Numbered from the stretch's first letter, positions 35,775 through 44,858 are shown. The stretch: DNA of 64,000 nt from Kitasatospora cinereorecta (GCF_024172095.1 NZ_JAMZDX010000007.1:310001-374000); one strand, 5' to 3'. The notes: a model not told the origin generated them from the sequence alone. Numbers and translations: made by a program.

Positions 35775-37226
35775 TCAGGCCGGCGGCGCGGTGCGGTGGC
35801 GGCGGGCGGATGCGCGGGCGCCGCGCCGGCGGCCGCGGGCGCCGGTGGCGGTCGCCGCGGCGAGGCCGAGCGACAGGGTGATCCGGGCGCCGCCGAGCGG
35901 GCCGCGGTCGATCCGCAGGGTGCCGCCGGTGGCGGTGGCGGCGCGGCGGGCGATGTCCAGGCCGAGGCCGGTCGATCCGGTGCTGGTGCCGCGGGCCAGG
36001 GCGCCGTCCGGGTCGGTGATGCCGGGCCCCGCGTCCTCGACGGAGAGTTCGACGCCGTGGGCGCTGCGCTCGACCCGCAGGGCGAACGGCGTACCGGGCG
36101 GGGTGTGCCGGAACACGTTGCCGACCAGCGAGTCGACCACCGCGACCAGGTCGTCCTCGGGGAGGTCCACCGGGGTGTCCTCGGTGGTGATCTCCAGTTC
36201 GCAGTGCCGGTCCTGGTGGCCCGCGAGGGTGGCCCAGAACGCCGCCCGGTGGCGGACCGTCTCCGCTGCCTCGGTGCGCGGTGCGGCCGCCGGGGTGCCC
36301 GCGGCTCCCCGCGCCGGTGCGGGGGTGCGGCGCCGGCCGGTGGCGGCCCCGGGGTCGGCTCCGGGGTCGAGTGCGCGGCCCATCGGCCCGGTGGCCAGCG
36401 GGGTGCGGGCGGCGGCGATGATCGAGGCGAGCTCGTCCTCCAGCTGGGCGACCGCGGTGGTGATCCGGTCGGCGTCGTGGCCGGGGGCCATCCGGTCGGC
36501 GGCCAGGTGCAGGGCGGTCAGCGGTGTCCGCAGCCGGTGCGAGAGGTCGGCGACCAGTTCCCGCTCGGTGGCCAGCAGGCTCACCATGCGGTCCGCCATG
36601 GCGTTGAAGGCGCGTCCGGCGTCCTGCAGTTCGGGCGGGCCGCCGGGCTCGACCCGGGTCTCCAGGTCGCCGCCGCCGAGCGCGCCCGAGGCCCGCGAGA
36701 GGGTCCGCGAGGAGCGGACCACCTGGGCGCCGAGCCGGTCGGCGACCAGCACCGACCCGCCGATCAGGCCGACCGCCAGCAGGGCCATCACCGCCCAGGA
36801 GGCGGTCACCCCGCGGGTGAGATCCGCCTGCGGCACGAACTCCTCGACCACCGCCGTCCGGTCCTGCCCGAGCACCACCGGCTGCAGGTAGAGCCAGCCG
36901 CCGGGGACGTCCTGGGCGATCGACTCGCCGTCCCGCATGGCCCGCTCCACCAGCTGCTGCGGGGCGTGCGAGGCGCCGAGCTGCCGCCCGTCGGGCAGTC
37001 GCACCCCGAGGCCGTCGCCCGGGTCGAGGCTGGAGATCGCCTGGGTCAGGTCGGACGTGCCGGTGGTCAGGGCGAGCACCGGCGCCAGCGCGGCCGCGCG
37101 CTGCTCGGCCGCCGTGGTGCTCTGCTTGCGGGCCTGGGCGGAGACCAGGACCCCGAGCGGGATCAGGAACGCCAGCGCCACCATCGCGGTGACCGCCAGT
37201 GCCACGCCCGCCAGCGAGCGTCTCAC
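35775..37226 (-). CDS. sensor histidine kinase
   Basis: This 483-residue membrane kinase has a first helix at about 7-29, an exported sensor loop of about 110 residues, a second helix at about 142-163, a HAMP-like segment, and a HisKA dimer with the phospho-acceptor H230 in DLSHRLRTPLTALH. A low-complexity spacer of about 50 residues precedes the HATPase domain (VVDSLVGNVFRHTPPG, VEDAGPGI, STGLGLDIARR). Its GTG start overlaps the response regulator stop, so the pair is translationally coupled. The spacer between dimer and ATPase domains is unusually long. Confidence 0.92.
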   Translation of the reverse strand: MRRSLAGVALAVTAMVALAFLIPLGVLVSAQARKQSTTAAEQRAAALAPVLALTTGTSDLTQAISSLDPGDGLGVRLPDGRQLGASHAPQQLVERAMRDGESIAQDVPGGWLYLQPVVLGQDRTAVVEEFVPQADLTRGVTASWAVMALLAVGLIGGSVLVADRLGAQVVRSSRTLSRASGALGGGDLETRVEPGGPPELQDAGRAFNAMADRMVSLLATERELVADLSHRLRTPLTALHLAADRMAPGHDADRITTAVAQLEDELASIIAAARTPLATGPMGRALDPGADPGAATGRRRTPAPARGAAGTPAAAPRTEAAETVRHRAAFWATLAGHQDRHCELEITTEDTPVDLPEDDLVAVVDSLVGNVFRHTPPGTPFALRVERSAHGVELSVEDAGPGITDPDGALARGTSTGSTGLGLDIARRAATATGGTLRIDRGPLGGARITLSLGLAAATATGARGRRRGARASARRHRTAPPA

Positions 37227-37948
37227 GCCCCGGCCGCCGGGGTCACCATCTTGATCCCGACGCCGCGCACGGTCCGCAGGTAGCGCGGCCGGGAGCCGCG
37301 TTCGCCGAGCTTGCGGCGCAGCGCCGACAGGTGCACGTCGATGGTCTGGTCGTCGACGTACGGCTCGCGCCAGACGTCGGCCAGCACCTGCCGCTTGGAG
37401 ACCACCTGGTCGGCGTGGCGGGCCAGGTACGCGAGCAGGTCGAACTCGCGGCGGGTCAGCTGCAGCTCGACGCCGTCGAGGACGGCGGTGCGGCCGAGCG
37501 GCTCGATCCGCAGGCCGCCCACCGTGATGCTCTCCGCCGCCGCGGCACCGCTGCCGCGGACCGGGTCGGCCGCCAGGTGGCCGGGGGCGGTCGAACGGCG
37601 CAGCACCGCGCCGAGCCGGGCCGCCAGCTGGCCGCCGGAGAACGGTTTCACCAGGTAGTCGTCGGCGCCCGCGTCGAGCAGCGCGATGATCTCGGCGTCG
37701 TCGTCGCGGGCCGTGGCGACCAGGACCGGCACCTGGGAGATGCCGCGGATCATCCGCAGCGCGTCCGCGCCGTCCAGGTCCGGCAGCCCGAGGTCCAGGA
37801 TGACCGCGTCCAGCGGCGCCCGGGTCACCTCGCGCAGGGCGCCGAACCCGTCGCCCGCACTGCGCACGACATGCCCGTAGGAGGTGAGCACCTCGATCAG
37901 CGAGGCGCGTATCCCGGGCTCGTCTTCGACGACAAGGACGCTGGCCAT
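37223..37948 (-). CDS. OmpR family response regulator
   Basis: This 241-residue regulator has a receiver domain with acidic residues VVEDE, the phospho-acceptor D52 in VILDLGLPD and the conserved Lys in LVKPFSGG. An OmpR/PhoB winged helix follows (LTRREFDLLAYLARH, VDVHLSALRRKLGE-type block, YLRTVRGVGIKM). It is expressed with the downstream histidine kinase (four-base overlap). Direct repeats in front of the nearby CAP-domain gene are candidate binding sites. A GTG three codons upstream is an alternative start. Confidence 0.93.
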   Translation of the reverse strand: MASVLVVEDEPGIRASLIEVLTSYGHVVRSAGDGFGALREVTRAPLDAVILDLGLPDLDGADALRMIRGISQVPVLVATARDDDAEIIALLDAGADDYLVKPFSGGQLAARLGAVLRRSTAPGHLAADPVRGSGAAAAESITVGGLRIEPLGRTAVLDGVELQLTRREFDLLAYLARHADQVVSKRQVLADVWREPYVDDQTIDVHLSALRRKLGERGSRPRYLRTVRGVGIKMVTPAAGA

Positions 37949-37972
37949 GGGGGACACCGTAGCGGATCAGGA

Positions 37973-38563
37973 ATGATGGCCCCCGTGCCCCGCCTCGCTC
38001 GCTACCTGCTGCTCTGGATCTGCTGCACGGCCTTCGCCGTGACCGCCGTGTTCTTCGCGGTCGGCTTCGTCGTCGACTCGACGACCGGCGTCCCGCCGAC
38101 GGTCCGGACCGCGGCCGACGGCATCGGCGCGGCCGTCTCCGGTACGGCGGACCCCGCCGCCTCCGCCGCCGCACCCACCGCGTCGGCCGGCGCCGCCGGC
38201 ACGCCGGCCGCGAGCGCCGCCACCTCCCCGGGCGCGGGCGCCGCCACGAGTGCCAAGCCCCGTCCGGCGGCCACGCCGAGCCAGCAGCCGTCCACCGGCC
38301 AGGACACCGAGCACCCGACCAGCTGCCAGGGCGGCCCCGGCGCGTACACCGTGAAGTCCACCGGCGGTCAGGTCTCGGTCCGGTACGGGGCGAACGCCGT
38401 CTGCCTGATCTCCGCGCTGCCCGCGCCCGGCTTCACCACCCAGACCGCGCAGAGCGACCCGCACACCCTGGTGGTCACCTTCACCAGCGCCGACCACCGC
38501 TCCCAGATCACCTCGACGGTGGTGCCGCGGGCCCAGTCCTCGGTGCGCGAGACCGCGCTCTGA
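37973..38563 (+). CDS. exported protein with Ala/Thr/Pro-rich linker, divergent from the two-component genes
   Basis: This 196-residue protein has an N-terminal membrane helix (about 10-35), a long low-complexity Ala/Ser/Thr/Pro stretch (about 50-110), and a small C-terminal exported domain of about 80 residues with two cysteines (TSCQGG and AVCLIS). No family is recognised. It begins 24 bp from the response regulator start, so the two share a promoter region, and it may be an accessory sensor or target of that system. Confidence 0.72.
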   Translation: MMAPVPRLARYLLLWICCTAFAVTAVFFAVGFVVDSTTGVPPTVRTAADGIGAAVSGTADPAASAAAPTASAGAAGTPAASAATSPGAGAATSAKPRPAATPSQQPSTGQDTEHPTSCQGGPGAYTVKSTGGQVSVRYGANAVCLISALPAPGFTTQTAQSDPHTLVVTFTSADHRSQITSTVVPRAQSSVRETAL

Positions 38564-38888
38564 CCCGCCGTCCGATCCGCGCTCGGACCCGCTGTCGAAA
38601 CGGTGCCGAAACGGTGTCGACGCGCCGTTCCGAAGCGGTGGCTGCGGGCATTCTTAGCCGTTCCTAAAGATCGGTCCGAGCGGCCTTTTCGGCCAGGTCG
38701 GCGACCTATGCTCGCTGTCGCAGAGAGCTCCTGACGGCCCGCCGGGCCACGGATTCCAGGGGCTCGGCGCGCGCCTCCCGGACCTCGTGCACCGGGCAGG
38801 CACGCCCACGCCACCCGGTGCCCGACCCGTACGGTCGGCCGCGCACCGGGGCTCGCCCACCCACGCCCCGATCCAGAGGTATGCCCCC
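38564..38888. other. promoter region of the CAP-domain gene
   Basis: No gene is seen in these 325 bp. The first third holds the direct repeats described separately. A TATGCT -10-like box is at 38707-38712 with a T-rich segment about 20 bp upstream. Confidence 0.5.
38596..38640 (+). promoter_or_regulatory. direct repeats, candidate response-regulator sites
   Basis: CGAAACGGTG occurs at 38596-38605 and 38607-38616, a phase of 11 bp, and CGAAGCGGTG at 38631-38640. Tandem direct repeats one helical turn apart are the classic binding pattern of OmpR/PhoB-type regulators, and such a gene lies 0.7 kb away. Confidence 0.5.
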
Positions 38889-39752
38889 ATGAGCTTCCAC
38901 CAGCGCGGCCCGCGGCGCCTCCGCCCCGCCCGCCCCCACCGCGCCGCCCCGCGGGCGACCCGGCTCCGGCGGGCGGCTGCCGCCGGGGTGCTCGTCGTCG
39001 CGGCCGGTACCGCCGCCGTCGCGTTCGTCGCCTGGCCCTCGTCCCCGTCGGGCACGGGCCGCGGGACCGGGACCGACGCGGCCGAGGTGGCCGCGGGGCT
39101 GACCCTGAACGGGCCCACGGGATCCGGCACGCCGACGCCGGACGGCGGCGACCCGAACGCCGCCTCCTCGGCGACCGCCACGCCCTCCGCCGCCGGCTCC
39201 TCGGCCGCGGCACCGGCCACCCCGGCCGCCTCGCGGTCGGCGGCGGCCGGGTCGGGGACGGGACGCGGCGCCGCCGCCGGGTCGGGTTCGGGTGGGTCGG
39301 GTGCGGGTGGCGGCGGGTCGACCACCGGCGGGGACGAGGTCCAGCAGGTCCTCGCCCTGATGAACAAGGCGCGCGCCGCACAGGGCCTCGCCCCGTACAC
39401 GCTGACCGGTGGGCTGGGCGCGAGCGCCGCCGCCCACAACGACCTGATGGCCGGCGGCTGCGGCCTGTCCCACCAGTGCTCCGGCGAGCCGGCCGTCGGC
39501 CAGCGCGAGACCGCCCAGGGTGTCCACTGGAAGGCCGCCGGCGAGAACATCGGGCAGGGCGGCCCGGTCGGCACCGGCACCGCCGACATCGCCGCCATGG
39601 CCGTCTCGCTCACCCAGAGCATGCTCGACGAGAAGCCGCCGAACGACGGCCACCGCCGCAACATCCTCAGCCAGAGCTTCACCCACGTCGGCATAGCCGT
39701 CCACCGCGACGCCGCCGGCACGGTCTGGCTGACCCAGGACTTCTCCGACTGA
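38889..39752 (+). CDS. CAP-domain (SCP-like) extracellular protein
   Basis: This 287-residue protein has a basic N-terminus, a membrane helix (about 28-50), a long Ala/Ser/Gly/Thr linker (about 60-150) and a C-terminal CAP domain of about 135 residues. Family blocks are VLALMNKARAAQGLAPY, AAAHNDLMAGG, AGENIGQGG, NDGHRRNILSQSFTHVGIAV and WLTQDF. Two cysteines (GGCGLSHQC) probably form a disulfide. CAP proteins of bacteria act at the surface; function is unclear. The gene directly precedes the thiol-redox set. Confidence 0.9.
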   Translation: MSFHQRGPRRLRPARPHRAAPRATRLRRAAAAGVLVVAAGTAAVAFVAWPSSPSGTGRGTGTDAAEVAAGLTLNGPTGSGTPTPDGGDPNAASSATATPSAAGSSAAAPATPAASRSAAAGSGTGRGAAAGSGSGGSGAGGGGSTTGGDEVQQVLALMNKARAAQGLAPYTLTGGLGASAAAHNDLMAGGCGLSHQCSGEPAVGQRETAQGVHWKAAGENIGQGGPVGTGTADIAAMAVSLTQSMLDEKPPNDGHRRNILSQSFTHVGIAVHRDAAGTVWLTQDFSD

Positions 39753-39868
39753 CCCCGCGCGGCCGCCGCCCCCGTGCGGCCCGCCACGTGCCGCCCGTCC
39801 AGGGCATCCGCCTGCCCGGTTCGCTCCCCGAACCGGTGCTCCCGTCACGCCTCACCCAAGGAACTCCC

Positions 39869-40564
39869 GTGCGCCGTAGCCCACTTCTGCTCGTCCTCGC
39901 CGTCGGAGCGACCGCCGGCCTGACCGCCTGCGGACCCACCGACTCCGCCGCCCCCGGCAGCGCCGCCTCCCAGGTCGCCGCCGTGGTCCCGAGCGGGGAC
40001 GCCGCGCTGCCCGAGCCGATCAACATCGTCACCGCGCCGCCGGAGACCGGTACGCCCACCGCGGCCGCCCCGACGGAGTCCGCCAAGCCCTCCGCCAAGG
40101 CCACCTCCGCCACCCCCAAGCCCGCCACCTCCACCAAGTCCGGCGGCGGCGCGGCGGCGGGCAGCGCCGGCAACCCGACCACCTTCGGCTACTCGGCCAC
40201 CGCCGACTCGCCGGCCGCCGTCGACGCGGCCATGAAGCAGGCCAAGGCCGACGGCCGCAACGTCCTGCTCGACTTCGGCGCGACCTGGTGCGGCAACTGC
40301 AAGGCGCTCGACAAGGTGTTCGGCGACAGCAAGGTGCAGAGCGCCCTCAACGCCTCCTACCACCTGGTCCAGGTCGACATCGGCGACCACTCCACGGCCA
40401 ACTTCAACCTGCTCAAGAAGTACGACTCGCAGGGCAGTTACAAGATGCCGGTACTCATCGTGGTGACCCCGGACGGCCAGGTCCGCACCGACACCAACAC
40501 CGCCGGCCTGCCCTCGCTGACCGCCTCCGGCTTCGGCGACTTCCTGCGGAAGTGGGCGCCGTGA
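39869..40564 (+). CDS. thioredoxin-like lipoprotein
   Basis: This 231-residue exported lipoprotein has a lipobox LTAC with C21, an Ala/Thr/Lys/Pro linker to about 100 and a thioredoxin-fold domain with the active site WCGNC (C141, C144) and later KMPVLIVVTPDG (cis-Pro). It resembles the DsbD gamma-domain/thioredoxin-7 group. AAGGAA precedes the GTG start. Its stop overlaps the next start by four bases. Together with the next three genes it forms a membrane thiol-reduction relay. Confidence 0.9.
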   Translation: MRRSPLLLVLAVGATAGLTACGPTDSAAPGSAASQVAAVVPSGDAALPEPINIVTAPPETGTPTAAAPTESAKPSAKATSATPKPATSTKSGGGAAAGSAGNPTTFGYSATADSPAAVDAAMKQAKADGRNVLLDFGATWCGNCKALDKVFGDSKVQSALNASYHLVQVDIGDHSTANFNLLKKYDSQGSYKMPVLIVVTPDGQVRTDTNTAGLPSLTASGFGDFLRKWAP

Positions 40565-41121
40565 GCCTGCTCCGCCGCCCCGCCACCGCGCTCCTCGCGG
40601 CGGCGCTGGCCGTCCCGGCGGCGGGCTGCTCCGCCGCCGGGGCGGCCGGGGCCCCCGGCCCCGGGTACTCCGCCCGGTTCGACGACAGCGGTGTCACCGT
40701 CACCCTCACCGTGCGCGACTGGCACGACGGCGCCGGCTCGCTGGACCTCACCTTCGCGCCCGACGACGAGGGCTTCCACCTCTACAGCACCGACCTGCCG
40801 ACCAGCGGTGTGGACGGCGTCGGCCGCCCCACCACCGCCCAGGTCGCCGGGGCGCTCGCCGCCACCGCACCGCTGACCGTCCACGCGCAGCTGCGGCAAC
40901 TCACGCTGGACGGGGTGAACGGCGCCGTCCCGGTCTACCCCGACGGACCGATCACCGCGACCCTGCCGCTGCGCGCCGACGGCCCCGGACCGGCCACGAT
41001 CCACCTCGGCTACGCGGCCTGCAGCCAGACCCAGGGCTGCCTGCTCCCGGTCGACGACCACCCGGTCTCCCTCACCGTCACCGACCGCGGCCTCACCGCG
41101 GTCGCCACCAGCTCCAGGTGA
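40561..41121 (+). CDS. DsbD alpha-domain-like lipoprotein
   Basis: This 186-residue exported lipoprotein has a lipobox around AAGC (C23) and one beta-rich domain. Near the end YAACSQTQGCLLP gives a Cys-x5-Cys pair (C154, C160), the same spacing and setting as the active cysteines of the N-terminal domain of E. coli DsbD (YxGCxxxGxCYPP). I therefore read it as the DsbD alpha domain on its own gene. The identification rests on this motif, the fold-like pattern and the neighbours. Confidence 0.7.
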   Translation: MSLLRRPATALLAAALAVPAAGCSAAGAAGAPGPGYSARFDDSGVTVTLTVRDWHDGAGSLDLTFAPDDEGFHLYSTDLPTSGVDGVGRPTTAQVAGALAATAPLTVHAQLRQLTLDGVNGAVPVYPDGPITATLPLRADGPGPATIHLGYAACSQTQGCLLPVDDHPVSLTVTDRGLTAVATSSR

Positions 41122-41125
41122 ACCC

Positions 41126-41722
41126 TTGCCTCTCGCACCCCCCGACGTACGGGCCAGGCCGGCCCGATGGGCCGCCGCCGCGGCGGCCGCGCTCGCCCTG
41201 GCGGGCTGCTCCGCCGCCGCCCCCGGGAGTACGGCGTCCCGGAACGCCGCGCCCTTGGCCCGAACCTTCCCGATCGCCGAACGCCGGGCCGCCCCCGATC
41301 TGACCGGCCACGACCTCGACGGCGCCGCGCTGCGCCTCGCCGACCAGCGCGGCCACGTGGTGGTGGTGAACATCTGGGGCTCCTGGTGCGGCCCGTGCCG
41401 CGCCGAGGCGTCAGGACTGCAGCGGGTCCACGCCGACACCGAGGCGAGCGGTGTCCGCTTCCTCGGCATCGACACCCGCGACCCGGACCCCGGACCGGCC
41501 CGCACCTTCGTCCGCGACCACGGCCTCAGCTACCCCAGCCTCTTCGACCCCAAGGGCGCCCTGGTCCGCACCCTCCCGCCGGACGTCGTCAACGCCCAGG
41601 CGCTGCCCGCCACGCTCGTCCTCGACCGGCAGGGCCGGATCGCCGCCGGCGTGATGGCACCGCTGACCCCCGAGGAACTGCACGCCCTGCTCGACCCGGT
41701 CCTGGCGGAGGAGCCCGCATGA
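41126..41722 (+). CDS. TlpA/ResA-like thioredoxin lipoprotein
   Basis: This 198-residue lipoprotein has a signal peptide ending in the lipobox LAGC (C28) and a TlpA-type thioredoxin domain with WCGPC (C88, C91), preceded by VVVNIWGS and followed by DTRDPDPGPARTFV and LPATLVLDRQGRI. Such proteins deliver electrons to apocytochrome or other exported thiols. The TTG start is supported by AGGTGA four bases after the previous stop. Its stop overlaps ccdA by four bases. Confidence 0.9.
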   Translation: MPLAPPDVRARPARWAAAAAAALALAGCSAAAPGSTASRNAAPLARTFPIAERRAAPDLTGHDLDGAALRLADQRGHVVVVNIWGSWCGPCRAEASGLQRVHADTEASGVRFLGIDTRDPDPGPARTFVRDHGLSYPSLFDPKGALVRTLPPDVVNAQALPATLVLDRQGRIAAGVMAPLTPEELHALLDPVLAEEPA

Positions 41723-42489
41723 GTGCCCGTCAGCTGCTCGCCTTCGACCCCGGGGCCGCCGTCGCCCACGGCACCCTGCTGCTGGCCGTGCCCGTCGCCC
41801 TCGCCGGCGGGCTGCTCTCCTTCTTCTCCCCGTGCGTACTGCCGCTGGTGCCCGGCTACCTCAGCTACGTCACCGGCTTCTCCGCCGCAGACCTGGCCGA
41901 TGCCGGCGCCAAGGGCCGCGGGCGGATGCTCGCCGGATCGCTGCTCTTCGTCCTCGGCTTCACCGCGGTGTTCGTCTCCGGCGGCGCCCTGTTCGGGTAC
42001 GTCGGCAACACCCTCCAGAACTACCGGGACACCATCACCACCGTCCTCGGCGGTGTCACCATCGCCATGGGGCTGGCCTTCGTCGGCGTGCTGCCCGGCC
42101 TGACCCAGCGTGAGGTACGCACCCACCGGCGGCCCGCCGTCGGCCTGCTCGGCGCCCCGCTGCTCGGCTTCGTGTTCGGGGTCGGCTGGACCCCTTGCAT
42201 CGGCCCCACCCTCGCCGCCGTCCAGGCGCTCGCCTGGAACCAGGCCAGCGCGGGACGGGGCGCCGTGCTGATGGCGGTCTACTGCCTCGGGCTCGGCCTG
42301 CCGTTCGTGGTCGCCGCCCTCGCCTTCCGGCGCACCCTCGGGGCGTTCGGATGGGTCAAGCGCCACTACGCCTGGGTGATGCGGATCGGCGGCGGCATGC
42401 TCGTCACCGTCGGCCTGCTGCTGGTCACCGGCCTGTGGGACCAGGCCGTCGGCCACCTCCAGCAGTGGGCGGGCGGCACCGGCAGCTGA
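41719..42489 (+). CDS. ccdA: CcdA/DsbD-family membrane thiol:disulfide transporter
   Basis: This 256-residue protein has six predicted helices and passes reducing equivalents from cytosolic thioredoxin to exported thiol proteins. The paired membrane cysteines are C39 in SPCVLPLVPGYLSY and C160 in GWTPCIGPTLAAV, both in the canonical CcdA context with flanking prolines. It is coupled by ATGA overlap to the TlpA-like gene, and its partners on the outside would be the three lipoproteins encoded just upstream. Confidence 0.93.
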   Translation: MSARQLLAFDPGAAVAHGTLLLAVPVALAGGLLSFFSPCVLPLVPGYLSYVTGFSAADLADAGAKGRGRMLAGSLLFVLGFTAVFVSGGALFGYVGNTLQNYRDTITTVLGGVTIAMGLAFVGVLPGLTQREVRTHRRPAVGLLGAPLLGFVFGVGWTPCIGPTLAAVQALAWNQASAGRGAVLMAVYCLGLGLPFVVAALAFRRTLGAFGWVKRHYAWVMRIGGGMLVTVGLLLVTGLWDQAVGHLQQWAGGTGS

Positions 42490-42836
42490 CCGTACGCCGG
42501 TCCGCGGAAATTCCGTTCCCGAAATTCCGTCAGCTCGGATCGGGCACCAACTCCGTCGAGTGGTGGTCCTCCGACACCCCGTTACGCCGGAACTCGCCAC
42601 GGCGCAGCTTCCTCATCTGTCAGTGCCCGCACGACCAGCCACAACGCCCACGGCACCGGGCGTGCAGGTTGCCGATTCGGGGCCGAACAACTACTTCTCC
42701 CTTGCCCTCTGATGACATGTCCATTCAGAACGGGGCATTCTGGAAGAAGGCCGTCACCTATATCGATCCGTGATGATGAATCGGAACGCCGGCTGATCCG
42801 GTGTGTTCCGACCTCCAGATTCGAGGAGTGGGATTC
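42490..42836. other. intergenic region between ccdA and the hydrolase gene
   Basis: No convincing gene lies in these 347 bp, which have more A/T than the surroundings. GAAATTCCGT occurs twice, 14 bp apart (42507-42516 and 42521-42530), shortly after ccdA. The right half should hold the promoter of the next gene, whose GAGGAG ribosome site is at 42823. Confidence 0.5.
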
Positions 42837-43760
42837 GTGACGACTGACAGCACCGACGCGAGCACGCCCGCGGCGCCGACGGACGCCGAGCTCGCCGCGT
42901 CGCTGGCGGGGGACTTCCGCAGCGCGTACGCCACGGTCGACGGGCTGAAGCTGCACTACGTGGCGGGCGGTGAGGGCAGGCCGCTGCTCCTGCTGCCCGG
43001 CTGGCCGCAGACCTGGTGGGAGTTCCGCAAGGTCATGCCCGCCCTCGCCGCGGCCGGCCGGCGGGTCATCGCCGTCGACCTGCCGGGCATGGGCGCCTCC
43101 GACAAGCCCGCCGACGGGTACGACAAGAAGGCGATGGCCCAGGTCATCCACGGGCTGGTCCGCGAACTCGGCTACGAACAGGTCGACATCGCCGGCCACG
43201 ACGTGGGCTCGCAGGTCGCCTTCGCCTTCGCCGCCAACTTCCCGCAGGCCACCGGGCGGATCGCGATGCTGGACGTGCTCCACCCGGACGCCTCGCTCTA
43301 CCAGATACCGATCATCCCGGCACCGGGGATGCCGTTCTTCCCCTGGTGGTTCGCCTTCAACCAGGTGCCCGGCCTGCCCGAGCAGCTGCTGACCGGGCGG
43401 GCGGAGGTCCTGGTCGACTGGATCTTCGACAACTTCCTGCTGGACCGCACCGCGGTGAACGAGCTCGACCGCGCCGTCTACGCCCGCGCGCTCACCAGCG
43501 ACGGTGTCCGCGGCGGCAACGGCTGGTACCAGGCGTTCGGTCAGGACATCGTCGACCTCGGCACGTACGGCAAGATCGGCGCACCCGTCCTCGGCATGGT
43601 CTCCAACCTGGCCGACGGCATGTTCGCCGCCCAGATGCAGGGCACGCTGCCCGGCCAGGCCTCCGACGTGCGCGTGGTGGTGGTCCCGGACGCGGGCCAC
43701 TACTTCGTCGAGGAGGCGCCGCAGGCCGTGATCGACGAGTTCACCCGCTTCTTCGCCTGA
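42837..43760 (+). CDS. alpha/beta hydrolase, epoxide-hydrolase/haloalkane-dehalogenase-like
   Basis: This 307-residue hydrolase has the oxyanion motif LLPGWPQTWWEF, the nucleophile D122 in AGHDVGSQ (Asp rather than Ser, as in epoxide hydrolases and dehalogenases) and the C-terminal His in DAGHYFVEEAP. GAGGAG sits eight bases before the GTG start. No leader peptide is seen. It is followed by a quinone oxidoreductase gene on the same strand after 123 bp. The exact substrate is unknown. Confidence 0.88.
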   Translation: MTTDSTDASTPAAPTDAELAASLAGDFRSAYATVDGLKLHYVAGGEGRPLLLLPGWPQTWWEFRKVMPALAAAGRRVIAVDLPGMGASDKPADGYDKKAMAQVIHGLVRELGYEQVDIAGHDVGSQVAFAFAANFPQATGRIAMLDVLHPDASLYQIPIIPAPGMPFFPWWFAFNQVPGLPEQLLTGRAEVLVDWIFDNFLLDRTAVNELDRAVYARALTSDGVRGGNGWYQAFGQDIVDLGTYGKIGAPVLGMVSNLADGMFAAQMQGTLPGQASDVRVVVVPDAGHYFVEEAPQAVIDEFTRFFA

Positions 43761-43883
43761 CTTCCCGACCTCCCGGCCTGCCTGGCTCGCCCGGCCGGCC
43801 CGGTCCGCGCCGGGCACGTCGGAAGAAGCGGAAGATCGTGGCCAACTCCTAGGTTCAAGCGACGACATCAGGAGGAGAACGCA

Positions 43884-44858
43884 ATGCGCGCAGTCGTAGT
43901 GCACCAGCAGGGCGACCCCGAGGTGCTGACGTCGGCCGACCGGCCCGTCCCGGCGCCCGGCCCCGGCGAGGTGCTCATCGACGTCGCCGCCGTCGGCGTC
44001 AACTACCACGACATCTACGAACGGAGCGGCCTCTACCCCCGCGAGGTGCCGTACGTCCCCGGCCTGGAGGCCGCCGGAACCGTCGCCGCTCTCGGCGAAG
44101 GGGTCGACACCCTCGCGGTCGGCGACCTGGTCGCGACCATGAACGTCACCTCGCCCGGCGCGTACGCCCAGCGCATCGTGGCACCCGCCGACCGCGTGGT
44201 GAAGGTGCCGGCCGGGGTGACCGCCGAGCAGGCCGCCGCGGTCTTCGTCCACGGCCTGACCGTCCACTTCCTCACCCGCGACAGCCACCCCGTGCAGGCC
44301 GGCGAGACCGCGCTGGTCCACGCCGGCGCCGGCGGCATCGGCCAACTCCTCACCCAGGTCCTGCGCCTCAACGGGGTCAGGGTCATCGCCACCGTCTCCG
44401 CCGCGGAGAAGGAGGAGGCCGCCCGCAAGGCCGGCGCCCAGGAGGTCATCCGGTACACCGAGACCGACTTCGTCGCCGAGGTGCGCCGGCTCACCGACGG
44501 CAAGGGCGTCGACGTGGTCTACGACGGCGTCGGCGCGACCACCTTCGAGGGCAGCCTCGACTGCCTGCGCACGGCCGGCACCCTGGTCCTGTACGGACAG
44601 CCCAGCGGGGTCGTCCCGCCGATGAACATGCAGGTCGGCGCGCGGCTGGGCTCCGTCAAGGTGACCCTACCGACCATCCCCGACTTCATCGCCACGCCCG
44701 AGGCGCTGGCCGCCCGCGCGGCCGACGTCTTCGCCTGGATCCACACCTCGGGCCTGACCGTGCCGATCGGGCGGACCTACCCGCTCGCCGAGGCCGCCAT
44801 CGCCCACGCCGACCTCCAGGAGCGCCGCTCCATCGGCAAGTTGCTGCTGGTGCCCTGA
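43884..44858 (+). CDS. NADPH:quinone oxidoreductase (zinc-free MDR family)
   Basis: This 324-residue medium-chain oxidoreductase resembles quinone reductase QorA. The GroES-like N-terminus includes GVNYHDIYERSGLYP, and the nucleotide fold has HAGAGGIGQLLTQV; no catalytic zinc ligands are present. It would reduce quinones or enones with NADPH in the cytoplasm. GGAGGAG lies six bases before the ATG. A double terminator follows. Confidence 0.92.
   Translation: MRAVVVHQQGDPEVLTSADRPVPAPGPGEVLIDVAAVGVNYHDIYERSGLYPREVPYVPGLEAAGTVAALGEGVDTLAVGDLVATMNVTSPGAYAQRIVAPADRVVKVPAGVTAEQAAAVFVHGLTVHFLTRDSHPVQAGETALVHAGAGGIGQLLTQVLRLNGVRVIATVSAAEKEEAARKAGAQEVIRYTETDFVAEVRRLTDGKGVDVVYDGVGATTFEGSLDCLRTAGTLVLYGQPSGVVPPMNMQVGARLGSVKVTLPTIPDFIATPEALAARAADVFAWIHTSGLTVPIGRTYPLAEAAIAHADLQERRSIGKLLLVP

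Noticed and set aside
42507..42530. GAAATTCCGT direct repeat as an attachment site
   Set aside because: Only two short copies and no integrase or mobility gene nearby.
42530..42616. 28-residue frame on the minus strand downstream of ccdA
   Set aside because: No ribosome binding site and no similarity; the region is A/T-richer intergenic DNA.
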